A DNA stretch of 42,295 nucleotides from JAFDEI01 sp964196055 (GTDB lineage Bacteria; Myxococcota_A; UBA9160; SMWR01), in contig CAXMSF010000092.1 of assembly GCA_964196055.1 (NCBI GenBank), positions 1 to 42,295 of the forward strand, given 5' to 3'. Shown one piece after another: positions 35,620 through 42,295 of this stretch. Each line of letters opens with the position of its first letter. Positions within the stretch are counted from its first letter, which is position 1. A program made the translations under genes and the position numbers. The notes below the pieces were generated by a model, which was not told the origin of the DNA, did not search any database, and saw only the letters and a program-made list of their open reading frames with translations.

Positions 35620-37017
35620 ATGGTAGAGGCGATGGACACCCAGGCGCGCGTCGTCATCGTGGACGACAGCCGGCTGATTCGCGAGATCGCGCGTGATGCG
35701 CTCTCGGGCCGGGTTGCGGTCGAGTGCTGTGAGAGCGCAGAACTCGCGTTGGAGGCGCTCGCACGCGAGCCTGCCGACCTGGTGATCTCCGACCTCGAGA
35801 TGCCCGGCATGACGGGTGTCGATCTGCTCGCGCGAGTGCGCCGCGAACATCCGGGCACTGAATTCGCGCTGCTGACCGCCAACGCCACCGTCGAGAGTGC
35901 GATCGGTGCGTTGCGAATGGGCGCAGTCGACTACCTCATCAAGCCGATCCAACCCGAAACCCTCGCGCTCGTCGTCGACCGGATCCTCGCGCAGCGCGCG
36001 CTCGTTGCCGAGAACGTGCGCCTGCGCGATACGCTGACCACGCTCGAGTCTTGCAGGACGCTGATGCGCTGCCTCGATGCGAGCGAACTCTACGCGGTCA
36101 CGCTGGACCTGATGCTGCATTCGCTCGAACGCAGCCGCGGGCTCGCGCTGTTTCGCCGCGGGTCGATCCCGCTCTCCGACGGCGTGTCATCCCGCGGTTT
36201 CGCGGAGGAGGATGCGAACCGGATCCGTGACACGCTATCGGGCACCAAGCCTTTCGACGCGGACTCCGTGCAGGACACGGCCGTCATCGAAGAAAGTGAG
36301 CTGCACGTTGCGCTGCGCTCGATCGGAATCGAGCTGGGGCCGACTCTCGTGGTGCCGTTGCACGGGCGGGAAATCGAAACCGGCCTGCTCTGGATCTGCC
36401 GTGAGGAGCATGACTTCAGCCCCACGGAAATCGAGCGCGCGAGCATGATCGCCGGACACGCAAGACTCGCACTCGCGAACGCCGAGCGGTACAACCACGC
36501 CAAGGAGCGGGCCTTCATCGACGATGTCACCGAGGCCTACAATGCCCGCTATCTCCTCCAGGCGACCGAGAACGAAATCCAACGCGCCGAGCGCTACGGG
36601 CGCAAGCTGTCGGTCTTGTTCCTCGATCTCGACCGCTTCAAGCTCGTGAATGACAACTACGGCCACCTGGTCGGTTCGCAGGTGCTGCGCCAGCTCTCCG
36701 AGGTACTGGCGGGTTGCATCCGGCAGGTCGATACCCTCGCCCGCTACGGTGGCGATGAATTCACGATCCTGTTGACCGACACCGATCACGACGTCGGGCT
36801 CACGGTGGCGGAGCGCATCCGCACCACCGTGGCCGACACCCGCTTCGAGGGCGACCGCGGCAACGCGATCCACCTCGAGATCAGCATCGGAGTCTCGACC
36901 TATCCGGACCACAGCGAGCGGCGCGACACCCTGCTCGACGCCGCCGACAAGGCGATGTATCTGGCGAAAGCGCGAGGCCGGAACGTCGTCTGCTCGGCCG
37001 GCGCGCTCGAGGAGTAG
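35620..37017 (+). CDS. Response-regulator diguanylate cyclase (receiver-GAF-like-GGDEF)
   Basis: Makes cyclic di-GMP under control of phosphorylation. From the ATG after AGGGG it has 465 residues. The receiver (about 9-125) is intact: Asp15-Asp16, phospho-acceptor Asp58 in ISDLEMPG, Thr87 and Lys108. A middle region (about 145-290) has GAF-like spacing, with CRTLMRCLDASELY and LRSIGIELGPTLVVPL. The GGDEF domain has LFLDLDRFKLVNDNYGH and an intact RYGGDEF (377-381), with the inhibitory site RQVD (368-371) exactly five residues ahead. It is therefore predicted to be active and product-inhibited. An alternative ATG is 12 bases on. No cognate kinase is adjacent. Its c-di-GMP could affect the polysaccharide locus at the other end of the window, but this is speculation. 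Confidence 0.93.
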   Translation: MVEAMDTQARVVIVDDSRLIREIARDALSGRVAVECCESAELALEALAREPADLVISDLEMPGMTGVDLLARVRREHPGTEFALLTANATVESAIGALRMGAVDYLIKPIQPETLALVVDRILAQRALVAENVRLRDTLTTLESCRTLMRCLDASELYAVTLDLMLHSLERSRGLALFRRGSIPLSDGVSSRGFAEEDANRIRDTLSGTKPFDADSVQDTAVIEESELHVALRSIGIELGPTLVVPLHGREIETGLLWICREEHDFSPTEIERASMIAGHARLALANAERYNHAKERAFIDDVTEAYNARYLLQATENEIQRAERYGRKLSVLFLDLDRFKLVNDNYGHLVGSQVLRQLSEVLAGCIRQVDTLARYGGDEFTILLTDTDHDVGLTVAERIRTTVADTRFEGDRGNAIHLEISIGVSTYPDHSERRDTLLDAADKAMYLAKARGRNVVCSAGALEE

Positions 37018-37166
37018 GCCGAATCCCCTTCAAGGGACGACCCGGGGGCGCCGCCACGGCGCGATCGCGAACTCGCGTCGATCCGGTGGCGCTCGCGAGT
37101 GGTCTTTGCTACACAACCCCCTGATTTCATTCTGTTTTCTCATCACAGGAAACACGAGGGGGAGCC

Positions 37167-38981
37167 GTGACGCGAGCGCACACGGAGCTCGATGCCATGG
37201 AGGGGTTGCGTCGGACACACGCGGCGCGGGAGATCGTCCCCGAATTGATCGGCCGGGAGGTCGTGCTCACGGGCTGGGTGCACCGCCGTCGCGACCACGG
37301 TGGTGTGATCTTCGTCGACCTGCGTGACCGCGGCGAAATCGTCCAGGTCGTGTTCAAGCCGGAACTCTCATCCGAGACGCATGCGCGCGCCGGAGAGCTG
37401 CGCTCGGAATACGTCATCCTGGTTCGCGGTGAAGTCCGGCGGCGAAGTGACGACACCATCAATCCGAAGATGGCGACCGGCGAGGTCGAGGTGGACGTGC
37501 TCGAGCTGAGAATTCTGAATCGCGCGACACCGCCGCCGTTCCCGATCGAGGACGAAATCGACGCCGACGAATCGACGCGGCTGCGGCACCGTATTCACGA
37601 TCTGCGTCGTGGGCCGTTGCGGCGCGCGCTCACGTTACGCCACAACCTCTACCAGTCGGTTCGTCGAACGCTCACCCAGCGGGGATTTCTCGAAATCGAA
37701 ACCCCGTTCCTGTCCAAGTCGACGCCGGAAGGTGCGCGCGACTTCCTGGTGCCGAGCCGACTTCAGCACGGTGAGTTCTACGCGTTGCCGCAATCGCCAC
37801 AGGTGATGAAACAGCTGCTGATGATCGCGGGCTTCGACCGCTACTTCCAGATCGTCCGCTGCTTCCGCGATGAAGACCAGCGCGCCGATCGCCAGCTCGA
37901 ATTCACCCAGATCGACCTCGAAATGTCGTTCACCGACGTCGAGGAGGTTCTCGGCGTCCTCGAGGAGATCACGGTTCGAGGCAGCGCGGACGCGGCCGGA
38001 ATCGAGCTCACGGCACCGTTCCGCCGGATCTCCTATGCGGACGCGATGGCGCGCTACGGCAGCGACAAGCCCGATACGCGGGTCTTGCTCGAACTCATCG
38101 ACGTGACCGACGTGTTCCGTGAAAGCGGGTTTCGGGCCTTTCGCGCGAACGTCGACGCCGGTGGAATCGTGAAGTGCCTGCCGATCCACGACGCGGCCGA
38201 ACTCGGACGTGGGGCGATCGACCGCCTCGAGAAGTTCGTGAAGAAGGAACTCGGCGCGAAGGGGCTCGCGTGGATCCGCGTCAACGACGACGGTTCGTGG
38301 CAGTCGCCGATCGTGAAGTTCTTCTCCGAATCGGAGAAGGCGGCGATCGCGGCCGCGACCGAGGCGCGCCCGGGGAGTCTGATCTTCTTCCAGGCCGATG
38401 CGGCGCCGCGCGCGAACGGCATCTTGTCGCGTCTGCGCGAGGACCTCGGCCGACAGCTCGGGCGTGTCGAAGACCGGCCCTGGGACGTGCTGTTCGTGGT
38501 CGACTTCCCGCTGTTCGAGCCTGATGACGACGGTCGGCTCACGTACGTCCATCAACCCTTCGTCGCGCCGGTCGAAGCGGACATCCCGCTGCTCGACAGC
38601 GAGCCCGAGCGGGCTCGCGGCACCCACTATGACGTCGTGCTGAACGGCGTCGAACTCGGTTCCGGCAGCTTGCGCAACCATCGCTCGGACGTGCAGCGAA
38701 AGATCTTCGAAATCATGGGCTATTCGAAGGAGGAAAGCGAAGCGCGATTCGGCTTCCTCCTGAACGCGTTGGATTCGGGCGCGCCGCCCCACGGCGGATT
38801 CGCGTTCGGCTACGACCGCTGGGCGATGCTGCTGGCCGGCCTCGACAATCTGCGTGACGTGATCGCGTTCCCGAAGACCCAAAGAGGGCAGGATCTGTTG
38901 ATGGATGCCCCAACTCGCGTCGGGCCGGAGCAGCTCAGCGAGCTCGGCATCAGCGTGCCACCTCCGGAGACCGACCAGTAA
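37167..38981 (+). CDS. aspS: Aspartyl-tRNA synthetase (likely non-discriminating)
   Basis: Charges tRNA-Asp and, if non-discriminating, also tRNA-Asn. The 604 residues have the bacterial layout: anticodon-binding OB fold (TGWVHRRRDHGGVIFVDLRD), class II motif 2 (RCFRDEDQRADRQLEFTQID), the inserted GAD domain (about 290-420) and motif 3 (GFAFGYDRWAMLLAG). At the position where E. coli has Leu (RRRDLG), this protein has His44 (RRRDHG), the residue associated with non-discriminating bacterial enzymes. That would imply GatCAB amidation for Asn-tRNA, but no gat gene is visible here. The GTG start follows GAGGGGGAG closely; an ATG 30 bases later is less supported. Confidence 0.95.
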   Translation: MTRAHTELDAMEGLRRTHAAREIVPELIGREVVLTGWVHRRRDHGGVIFVDLRDRGEIVQVVFKPELSSETHARAGELRSEYVILVRGEVRRRSDDTINPKMATGEVEVDVLELRILNRATPPPFPIEDEIDADESTRLRHRIHDLRRGPLRRALTLRHNLYQSVRRTLTQRGFLEIETPFLSKSTPEGARDFLVPSRLQHGEFYALPQSPQVMKQLLMIAGFDRYFQIVRCFRDEDQRADRQLEFTQIDLEMSFTDVEEVLGVLEEITVRGSADAAGIELTAPFRRISYADAMARYGSDKPDTRVLLELIDVTDVFRESGFRAFRANVDAGGIVKCLPIHDAAELGRGAIDRLEKFVKKELGAKGLAWIRVNDDGSWQSPIVKFFSESEKAAIAAATEARPGSLIFFQADAAPRANGILSRLREDLGRQLGRVEDRPWDVLFVVDFPLFEPDDDGRLTYVHQPFVAPVEADIPLLDSEPERARGTHYDVVLNGVELGSGSLRNHRSDVQRKIFEIMGYSKEESEARFGFLLNALDSGAPPHGGFAFGYDRWAMLLAGLDNLRDVIAFPKTQRGQDLLMDAPTRVGPEQLSELGISVPPPETDQ

Positions 38982-39214
38982 TTCGCCGGAATTCTTCGCA
39001 GATGGGGTTCCGTCTGCGATTCACGATGTAGAATCTCAGCCCGACCGGTCGCATGCTTCGCAAGTGATTTCGTCGCCGGCTTACACCCTTCGTGGCGCCG
39101 CTTCGCGAAGGCCCGAAACCCCTGATTACCGCCTGGATCACGAGCGAGTGACGTCGAGATCGAACGGCGGATGGGCGCGCATGGCGTGCCCCAACACACG
39201 GAAAGGATCTCCCA
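38982..39214 (+). other. Intergenic region between aspS and mdh with a hairpin and possible promoter
   Basis: A hairpin CGCAGATGG-GGTT-CCGTCTGCG (38997-39018, nine pairs with one G-U) comes 15 bases after the aspS stop and may act as a terminator, although no T run follows. TAGAAT at 39029-39034 is a good -10 match, but no matching -35 lies at 16-18 bases, so a promoter for the mdh operon is only tentative. The remaining sequence holds no gene. Confidence 0.4.
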
Positions 39215-40144
39215 ATGGCACGCAAGAAGATCGCCCTCATCGGCGGCGGCAACATCGGTGGTGTGATGGCCGAGCAGATCGCGTACCGCGAACTCGGAGA
39301 CGTCGTGATCTTCGACGTCGTCGAGGGTCTGCCCCAGGGCAAGGCACTCGACATGGCCGAAGGCGCTCCCGTCCTCGGCGCAGACGCGGACATCAGCGGC
39401 ACGAACGACTACGCGGACATCGCGGGCGCGGACATCGTGATCATCACGGCGGGGCTCGCGCGCAAGCCCGGTATGTCGCGCGACGATCTGCTCGCCACCA
39501 ATTTGAAGATCATGAAGCAGGTTGCGGCGGGCGTACGCGACCACGCACCGGACGCGTACGTCATCGTGATCTCCAACCCGCTCGACGCGATGGTCTACAC
39601 CTTCAAGGAGGTCTCCGGCTTCCCGAAGAATCGCGTGATCGGGATGGCGGGCGTGCTCGACTCGGCGCGCTTCCGCGCCTTCGTCGCCTGGGAGCTCGGT
39701 GTCTCGGTGCAGGACGTGAGCGCGCTCGTGCTCGGCGGCCACGGCGACACCATGGTGCCGCTCACGCGCTACTGCACGGTGGCGGGGATCCCGGTCGCTC
39801 AGCTGATGTCCCAGGAGAAGATCGACGCGATCGTCGCTCGCACCAAGGGTGCGGGAGGCGAGGTCGTCGGCTTGCTCAAGACCGGCTCGGCCTTCGTGTC
39901 GCCGGCGCTCTCGGCCATCGAGATGGCCGAGGCGATCCTCAAGGACAAGAAGCGCGTGCTCGCGTGCGCGGCTCTGCTCGAAGGCGAGTACGGCGTCGAC
40001 GGTCTCTACGTCGGCGTACCGTGCGTTCTCGGCGCGGGCGGGCTCGAGAAGGTGATCGAGGTCGAAATGGATGCCGACGAACGCAAGCAATTCGACGCAT
40101 CGGTCGAGCACGTGAAGACGCTGGTGGAGCAGATCGAACTATGA
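39215..40144 (+). CDS. mdh: Malate dehydrogenase (NAD-dependent, LDH-like group)
   Basis: Interconverts malate and oxaloacetate in the TCA cycle. The 309 residues start with KKIALIGGGNIGGVMAEQ, the Rossmann motif of the LDH-like malate dehydrogenases. LARKPGMSRDDLL carries the substrate-binding arginines that favour malate over lactate; SNPLDAMVYTF and GGHGDTMVPL (His176 catalytic) follow. The length matches the family. GGAAAGG lies upstream of the ATG. Its stop overlaps the sucC start (ATGA), giving an mdh-sucC-sucD operon, an arrangement known from alpha- and deltaproteobacteria. Confidence 0.96.
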   Translation: MARKKIALIGGGNIGGVMAEQIAYRELGDVVIFDVVEGLPQGKALDMAEGAPVLGADADISGTNDYADIAGADIVIITAGLARKPGMSRDDLLATNLKIMKQVAAGVRDHAPDAYVIVISNPLDAMVYTFKEVSGFPKNRVIGMAGVLDSARFRAFVAWELGVSVQDVSALVLGGHGDTMVPLTRYCTVAGIPVAQLMSQEKIDAIVARTKGAGGEVVGLLKTGSAFVSPALSAIEMAEAILKDKKRVLACAALLEGEYGVDGLYVGVPCVLGAGGLEKVIEVEMDADERKQFDASVEHVKTLVEQIEL

Positions 40145-41310
40145 ACGTTCACGAGTATCAGGCAAAGGAAGTGCTGCGCGAGTTCGGCATCTCGGTTCCG
40201 GAGGGTCGCGTAGCGACCACTCCGGCCGAGGCCGAAGCTGCGGCGCGGGCGCTCGGGACCAGCGTCGTCGTCGTGAAGGCGCAGGTGCATGCGGGCGGCC
40301 GCGGCAAGGCGGGCGGCGTGAAGCTCGCGAAGTCCCCGGCGGAGGCGAAGGCGGTCGCGAGCGAGATCCTCGGAATGACGCTCCACACACCCCAGACGCC
40401 GCCCGAAGGCAAGCTGGTGCGCAAGGTCTACATCGAGGCGGGTTCCGAAATCGCCGACGAATTCTATCTCGCGGTCGTCGTCGATCGCGCGGAAGAGAAA
40501 CTCGCGGTGATCGCTTCGACCGAAGGCGGCATGGAGATCGAGGAGGTCGCCGAGAAGACGCCCGAGAAGATCGTGACCGAAACGGTCGACGGCAACGTCG
40601 GGATCCAGGCCTATCAGATCCGCAAGATCGGCTTTGCGCTCGGGCTCGGCGCCGAGCAGGTGAAGCAGCTCGACGGACTGCTCGGTGGCCTGTTTCGGCT
40701 CTTCAACGAGAAGGACGCATCGATCGCGGAGATCAATCCGCTCGTGATTACGAAGGGCGGTGACCTCGTCGCGCTCGACGCGAAGATCAACTTCGACGAC
40801 AACGCACTCTACCGCCACGAGGACATCGCGAAGCTGCGTGATCCGGAGGAGGAGGACGAGCGCGAGCGGGCCGCTCACGAGATCGACCTCGCCTACGTGG
40901 GGCTCGACGGAAACATCGGCTGCATGGTGAACGGCGCAGGACTCGCGATGGCGACCCTCGACATGATCCAGTACTGCGGCGGCAGTCCGGCGAACTTCCT
41001 CGACGCGGGCGGCGGAGCCGACAAGGAGAAGGTCAAGCAGGCCTTCAAGCTGATCCTGCGTGACGAGAATGTGAAAGCGATCCTCGTCAACATCTTCGGA
41101 GGCATCGTGCGTTGCGATCTGATCGCCGAAGGGGTGGTTGCGGCGGCGGGCGAACTCGGCGTCGAGGTGCCGCTCGTGGTGCGCCTCCAGGGCACCAAGG
41201 CGCCCGAGGGTCGCGCGATCCTCGCCGAGTCCGACCTCAACATCACACCCGCCGAAACATTGCAGGAGGCGGGCGAGCGCGCCGTGGCTGCGGTGGCGGG
41301 AGGGGCCTAG
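40141..41310 (+). CDS. sucC: Succinate-CoA ligase, beta subunit
   Basis: ATP-grasp subunit of the TCA-cycle enzyme that makes ATP or GTP from succinyl-CoA. The start MNVHEYQAKEVLREFG is the standard SucC beginning. VHAGGRGKAGGVKL, STEGGMEIEEVAEKTPE, EINPLVITKGGDL, DGNIGCMVNGAGLAMATLDM and NIFGGIVRCDLIAEG follow. The form GGIVRCD argues for succinate rather than the malate-CoA ligase MtkA. Two places differ from the usual consensus: FLDAGGGA for FLDVGGGA and VVRLQGTKAPEGR for VVRLEGTN. It has 389 residues, the normal length. The frame is open far upstream across mdh, but the family N-terminus fixes the ATG, which overlaps the mdh stop. Confidence 0.95.
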   Translation: MNVHEYQAKEVLREFGISVPEGRVATTPAEAEAAARALGTSVVVVKAQVHAGGRGKAGGVKLAKSPAEAKAVASEILGMTLHTPQTPPEGKLVRKVYIEAGSEIADEFYLAVVVDRAEEKLAVIASTEGGMEIEEVAEKTPEKIVTETVDGNVGIQAYQIRKIGFALGLGAEQVKQLDGLLGGLFRLFNEKDASIAEINPLVITKGGDLVALDAKINFDDNALYRHEDIAKLRDPEEEDERERAAHEIDLAYVGLDGNIGCMVNGAGLAMATLDMIQYCGGSPANFLDAGGGADKEKVKQAFKLILRDENVKAILVNIFGGIVRCDLIAEGVVAAAGELGVEVPLVVRLQGTKAPEGRAILAESDLNITPAETLQEAGERAVAAVAGGA

Positions 41311-41312
41311 AA

Positions 41313-42191
41313 ATGTCGATTCTGTGCGACAAGAACACCAAGTTGCTGGTCCAGGGCATGGGCCGGATGGGCCAGTTCCACGCGAATCTCTCGCAGGAAT
41401 ACGGCACGCAGGTGGTGGCCGGCGTGGCACCGGGCAAGGGCGGCCAGGAGATCGGCGGATTGCCGGTCTTCGACACCGTTGCCGAAGCGATCAGGAACAC
41501 CGGCGCGAACGCGTCGGTGATCTTCGTGCCGCCGCCGGGCGCTGCGGACGCGATTCTCGAGGCCGCGGATGCGGGCATCGAGCTTGCGGTGTGCATTACC
41601 GAGGGGATCCCGACGCTCGACATGCTGCGCGCGAAGAGCGCGCTCGCCGGTTCCTCGATGCGGCTGGTTGGCCCGAACTGCCCCGGCGTGGTGACGCCCG
41701 AGCAGTGCCGCATCGGCATCATGCCCGCGCAGATCACGAAGCCCGGCCCGGTCGGCGTGGTGTCGCGCTCCGGCACGCTCACCTACGAAGCGGTCGATCA
41801 GCTCTCACGCCTCGGAATCGGCCAGTCGACCTGTCTCGGGATCGGCGGTGACCAGATCATCGGCACTACGTTCGTGGACGCGCTCACGCTGTTCGAGGCC
41901 GACCCGGAGACGAAGGCGGTCGTGATGATCGGCGAGATCGGCGGTTCCGCGGAGGAGACCGCGGCCGAATTCGTGCAGAGCGAGATGAAGACGCCGGTGG
42001 TGGCGTTCATCGCGGGCCAGAATGCGCCGCCGGGCAAGCGGATGGGCCACGCCGGCGCGATCATTGCGGGTGGCAAGGGCCGCGCGAGCGACAAGATCGC
42101 CGCACTGGAAGCCGCAGGCGTGGCGGTCTCGCCGTCACCGGCCACGATCGGAACGACCCTGGCGGAGCACGTGCCGAGCCTCGCGGGCTGA
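41313..42191 (+). CDS. sucD: Succinate-CoA ligase, alpha subunit (altered CoA loop)
   Basis: CoA-binding and phospho-histidine subunit of succinyl-CoA synthetase. The 292 residues show MSILCDKNTKLLVQG, GVAPGKGGQEIGGLPVFDTV, CITEGIPTLDML, VGPNCPGVVTP, VSRSGTLTYEAVDQL, MIGEIGGSAEETAAEF and the phosphorylated His246 in KRMGHAGAIIAGGKG. The CoA-binding glycine loop, normally G-x-T-G-x-x-G-T-F-H, reads GMGRMGQFH here: one residue shorter and without the Thr. GGDQIIGTTF also replaces the usual GGDPIxGTxF. It is probably still functional as all catalytic parts are kept. It starts two bases after the sucC stop. Confidence 0.94.
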   Translation: MSILCDKNTKLLVQGMGRMGQFHANLSQEYGTQVVAGVAPGKGGQEIGGLPVFDTVAEAIRNTGANASVIFVPPPGAADAILEAADAGIELAVCITEGIPTLDMLRAKSALAGSSMRLVGPNCPGVVTPEQCRIGIMPAQITKPGPVGVVSRSGTLTYEAVDQLSRLGIGQSTCLGIGGDQIIGTTFVDALTLFEADPETKAVVMIGEIGGSAEETAAEFVQSEMKTPVVAFIAGQNAPPGKRMGHAGAIIAGGKGRASDKIAALEAAGVAVSPSPATIGTTLAEHVPSLAG

Positions 42192-42217
42192 AGCCGAGCT
42201 CTCATCGACGGAACAGC

Positions 42218-42257
42218 AAAGCGCGGGCATCCCAGACGGGGTGCCCGCGCTTTATTT
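42218..42257 (+). terminator. Strong terminator after sucD
   Basis: AAAGCGCGGGCATCCC and GGGGTGCCCGCGCTTT form a 16-bp stem with one G-U pair and an AGAC loop, followed by ATTTG. The A/T-flanked stem and its position 27 bases after the stop identify a rho-independent terminator of the mdh-sucCD operon; it may work in both directions. Confidence 0.9.
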
Positions 42258-42295
42258 GATTACGTCGTCTGCGATCCGATCCGTCGGACCGGGGT

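Noticed and set aside
40141..42191. Malate-CoA ligase (mtkAB) instead of sucCD, given the adjacent mdh and altered SucD loop
   Set aside because: The beta subunit has GGIVRCD and the alpha subunit SRSGTLTYEAV and GPNCPGV, as in succinate enzymes; no serine-cycle genes are nearby. Kept only as a possibility.

Overview
The window is GC-rich, densely packed bacterial chromosome from a Gram-negative organism. The evidence for an outer membrane is a beta-barrel C-terminus, two candidate lipoproteins and a Wzz/tyrosine-kinase polysaccharide export set. The sigma-54 activator whose tail reads KLNYMIQRMGITH, the J-domain/TPR and Hsp70 pair, and the many PAS, GAF and receiver proteins point to a deltaproteobacterial-type lineage (Myxococcota, Desulfobacterota or Binatota grade). 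This placement is an inference from gene style. No rRNA, tRNA, CRISPR array, prophage or insertion sequence was seen.

Region 1 (1-9174, plus strand) is an exopolysaccharide locus of the exosortase/XrtA-associated type. It holds an outer-membrane barrel end, a Wzz-like chain-length protein, an ExeA-like ATPase, a CpsD/CapB-like tyrosine kinase and a WecA-type sugar-phosphate transferase. It also holds nucleotide-sugar enzymes: GDP-mannose dehydratase, a UDP-glucuronate-epimerase-like protein, UDP-glucose dehydrogenase and mannose-1-phosphate guanylyltransferase. Together they supply GDP-mannose, GDP-4-keto-6-deoxymannose, UDP-glucuronate and probably UDP-galacturonate, and start and control chain assembly. 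No exosortase or PEP-CTERM substrate lies in the window.

Region 2 (9193-16830) is regulatory and envelope-linked: a Crp/Fnr regulator, a soluble NtrB-like kinase overlapping an NtrC-like sigma-54 activator, a long TPR lipoprotein candidate resembling PrsT of XrtA systems, and a secreted LysM protein closed by a strong terminator.

Region 3 (16829-30587) is a long plus-strand run. It starts with dprA, trmFO, xerC, hslV and hslU, a classic order but with topA missing. A GAF protein with a broken receiver domain follows, then argB and argF. A three-gene set comes next: a J-domain/TPR protein, an Hsp70 lacking most of its lid, and a small PAS protein. argG ends the run. The chaperone/PAS set between arginine genes is the most unusual part of the window.

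Region 4 (30655-37017) has mixed strands: a UbiB/ABC1-family protein (minus), a Ycf48-like beta-propeller lipoprotein candidate with a large insertion (plus), a medium-chain acyl-CoA synthetase (minus), and a receiver/GGDEF diguanylate cyclase (plus). Strong hairpins lie between these genes.

Region 5 (37167-42295) is housekeeping: aspS, then an overlapping mdh-sucC-sucD operon for the TCA cycle ending in a strong terminator. The aspartyl-tRNA synthetase carries the residue typical of non-discriminating enzymes, and SucD has an altered CoA-binding loop.
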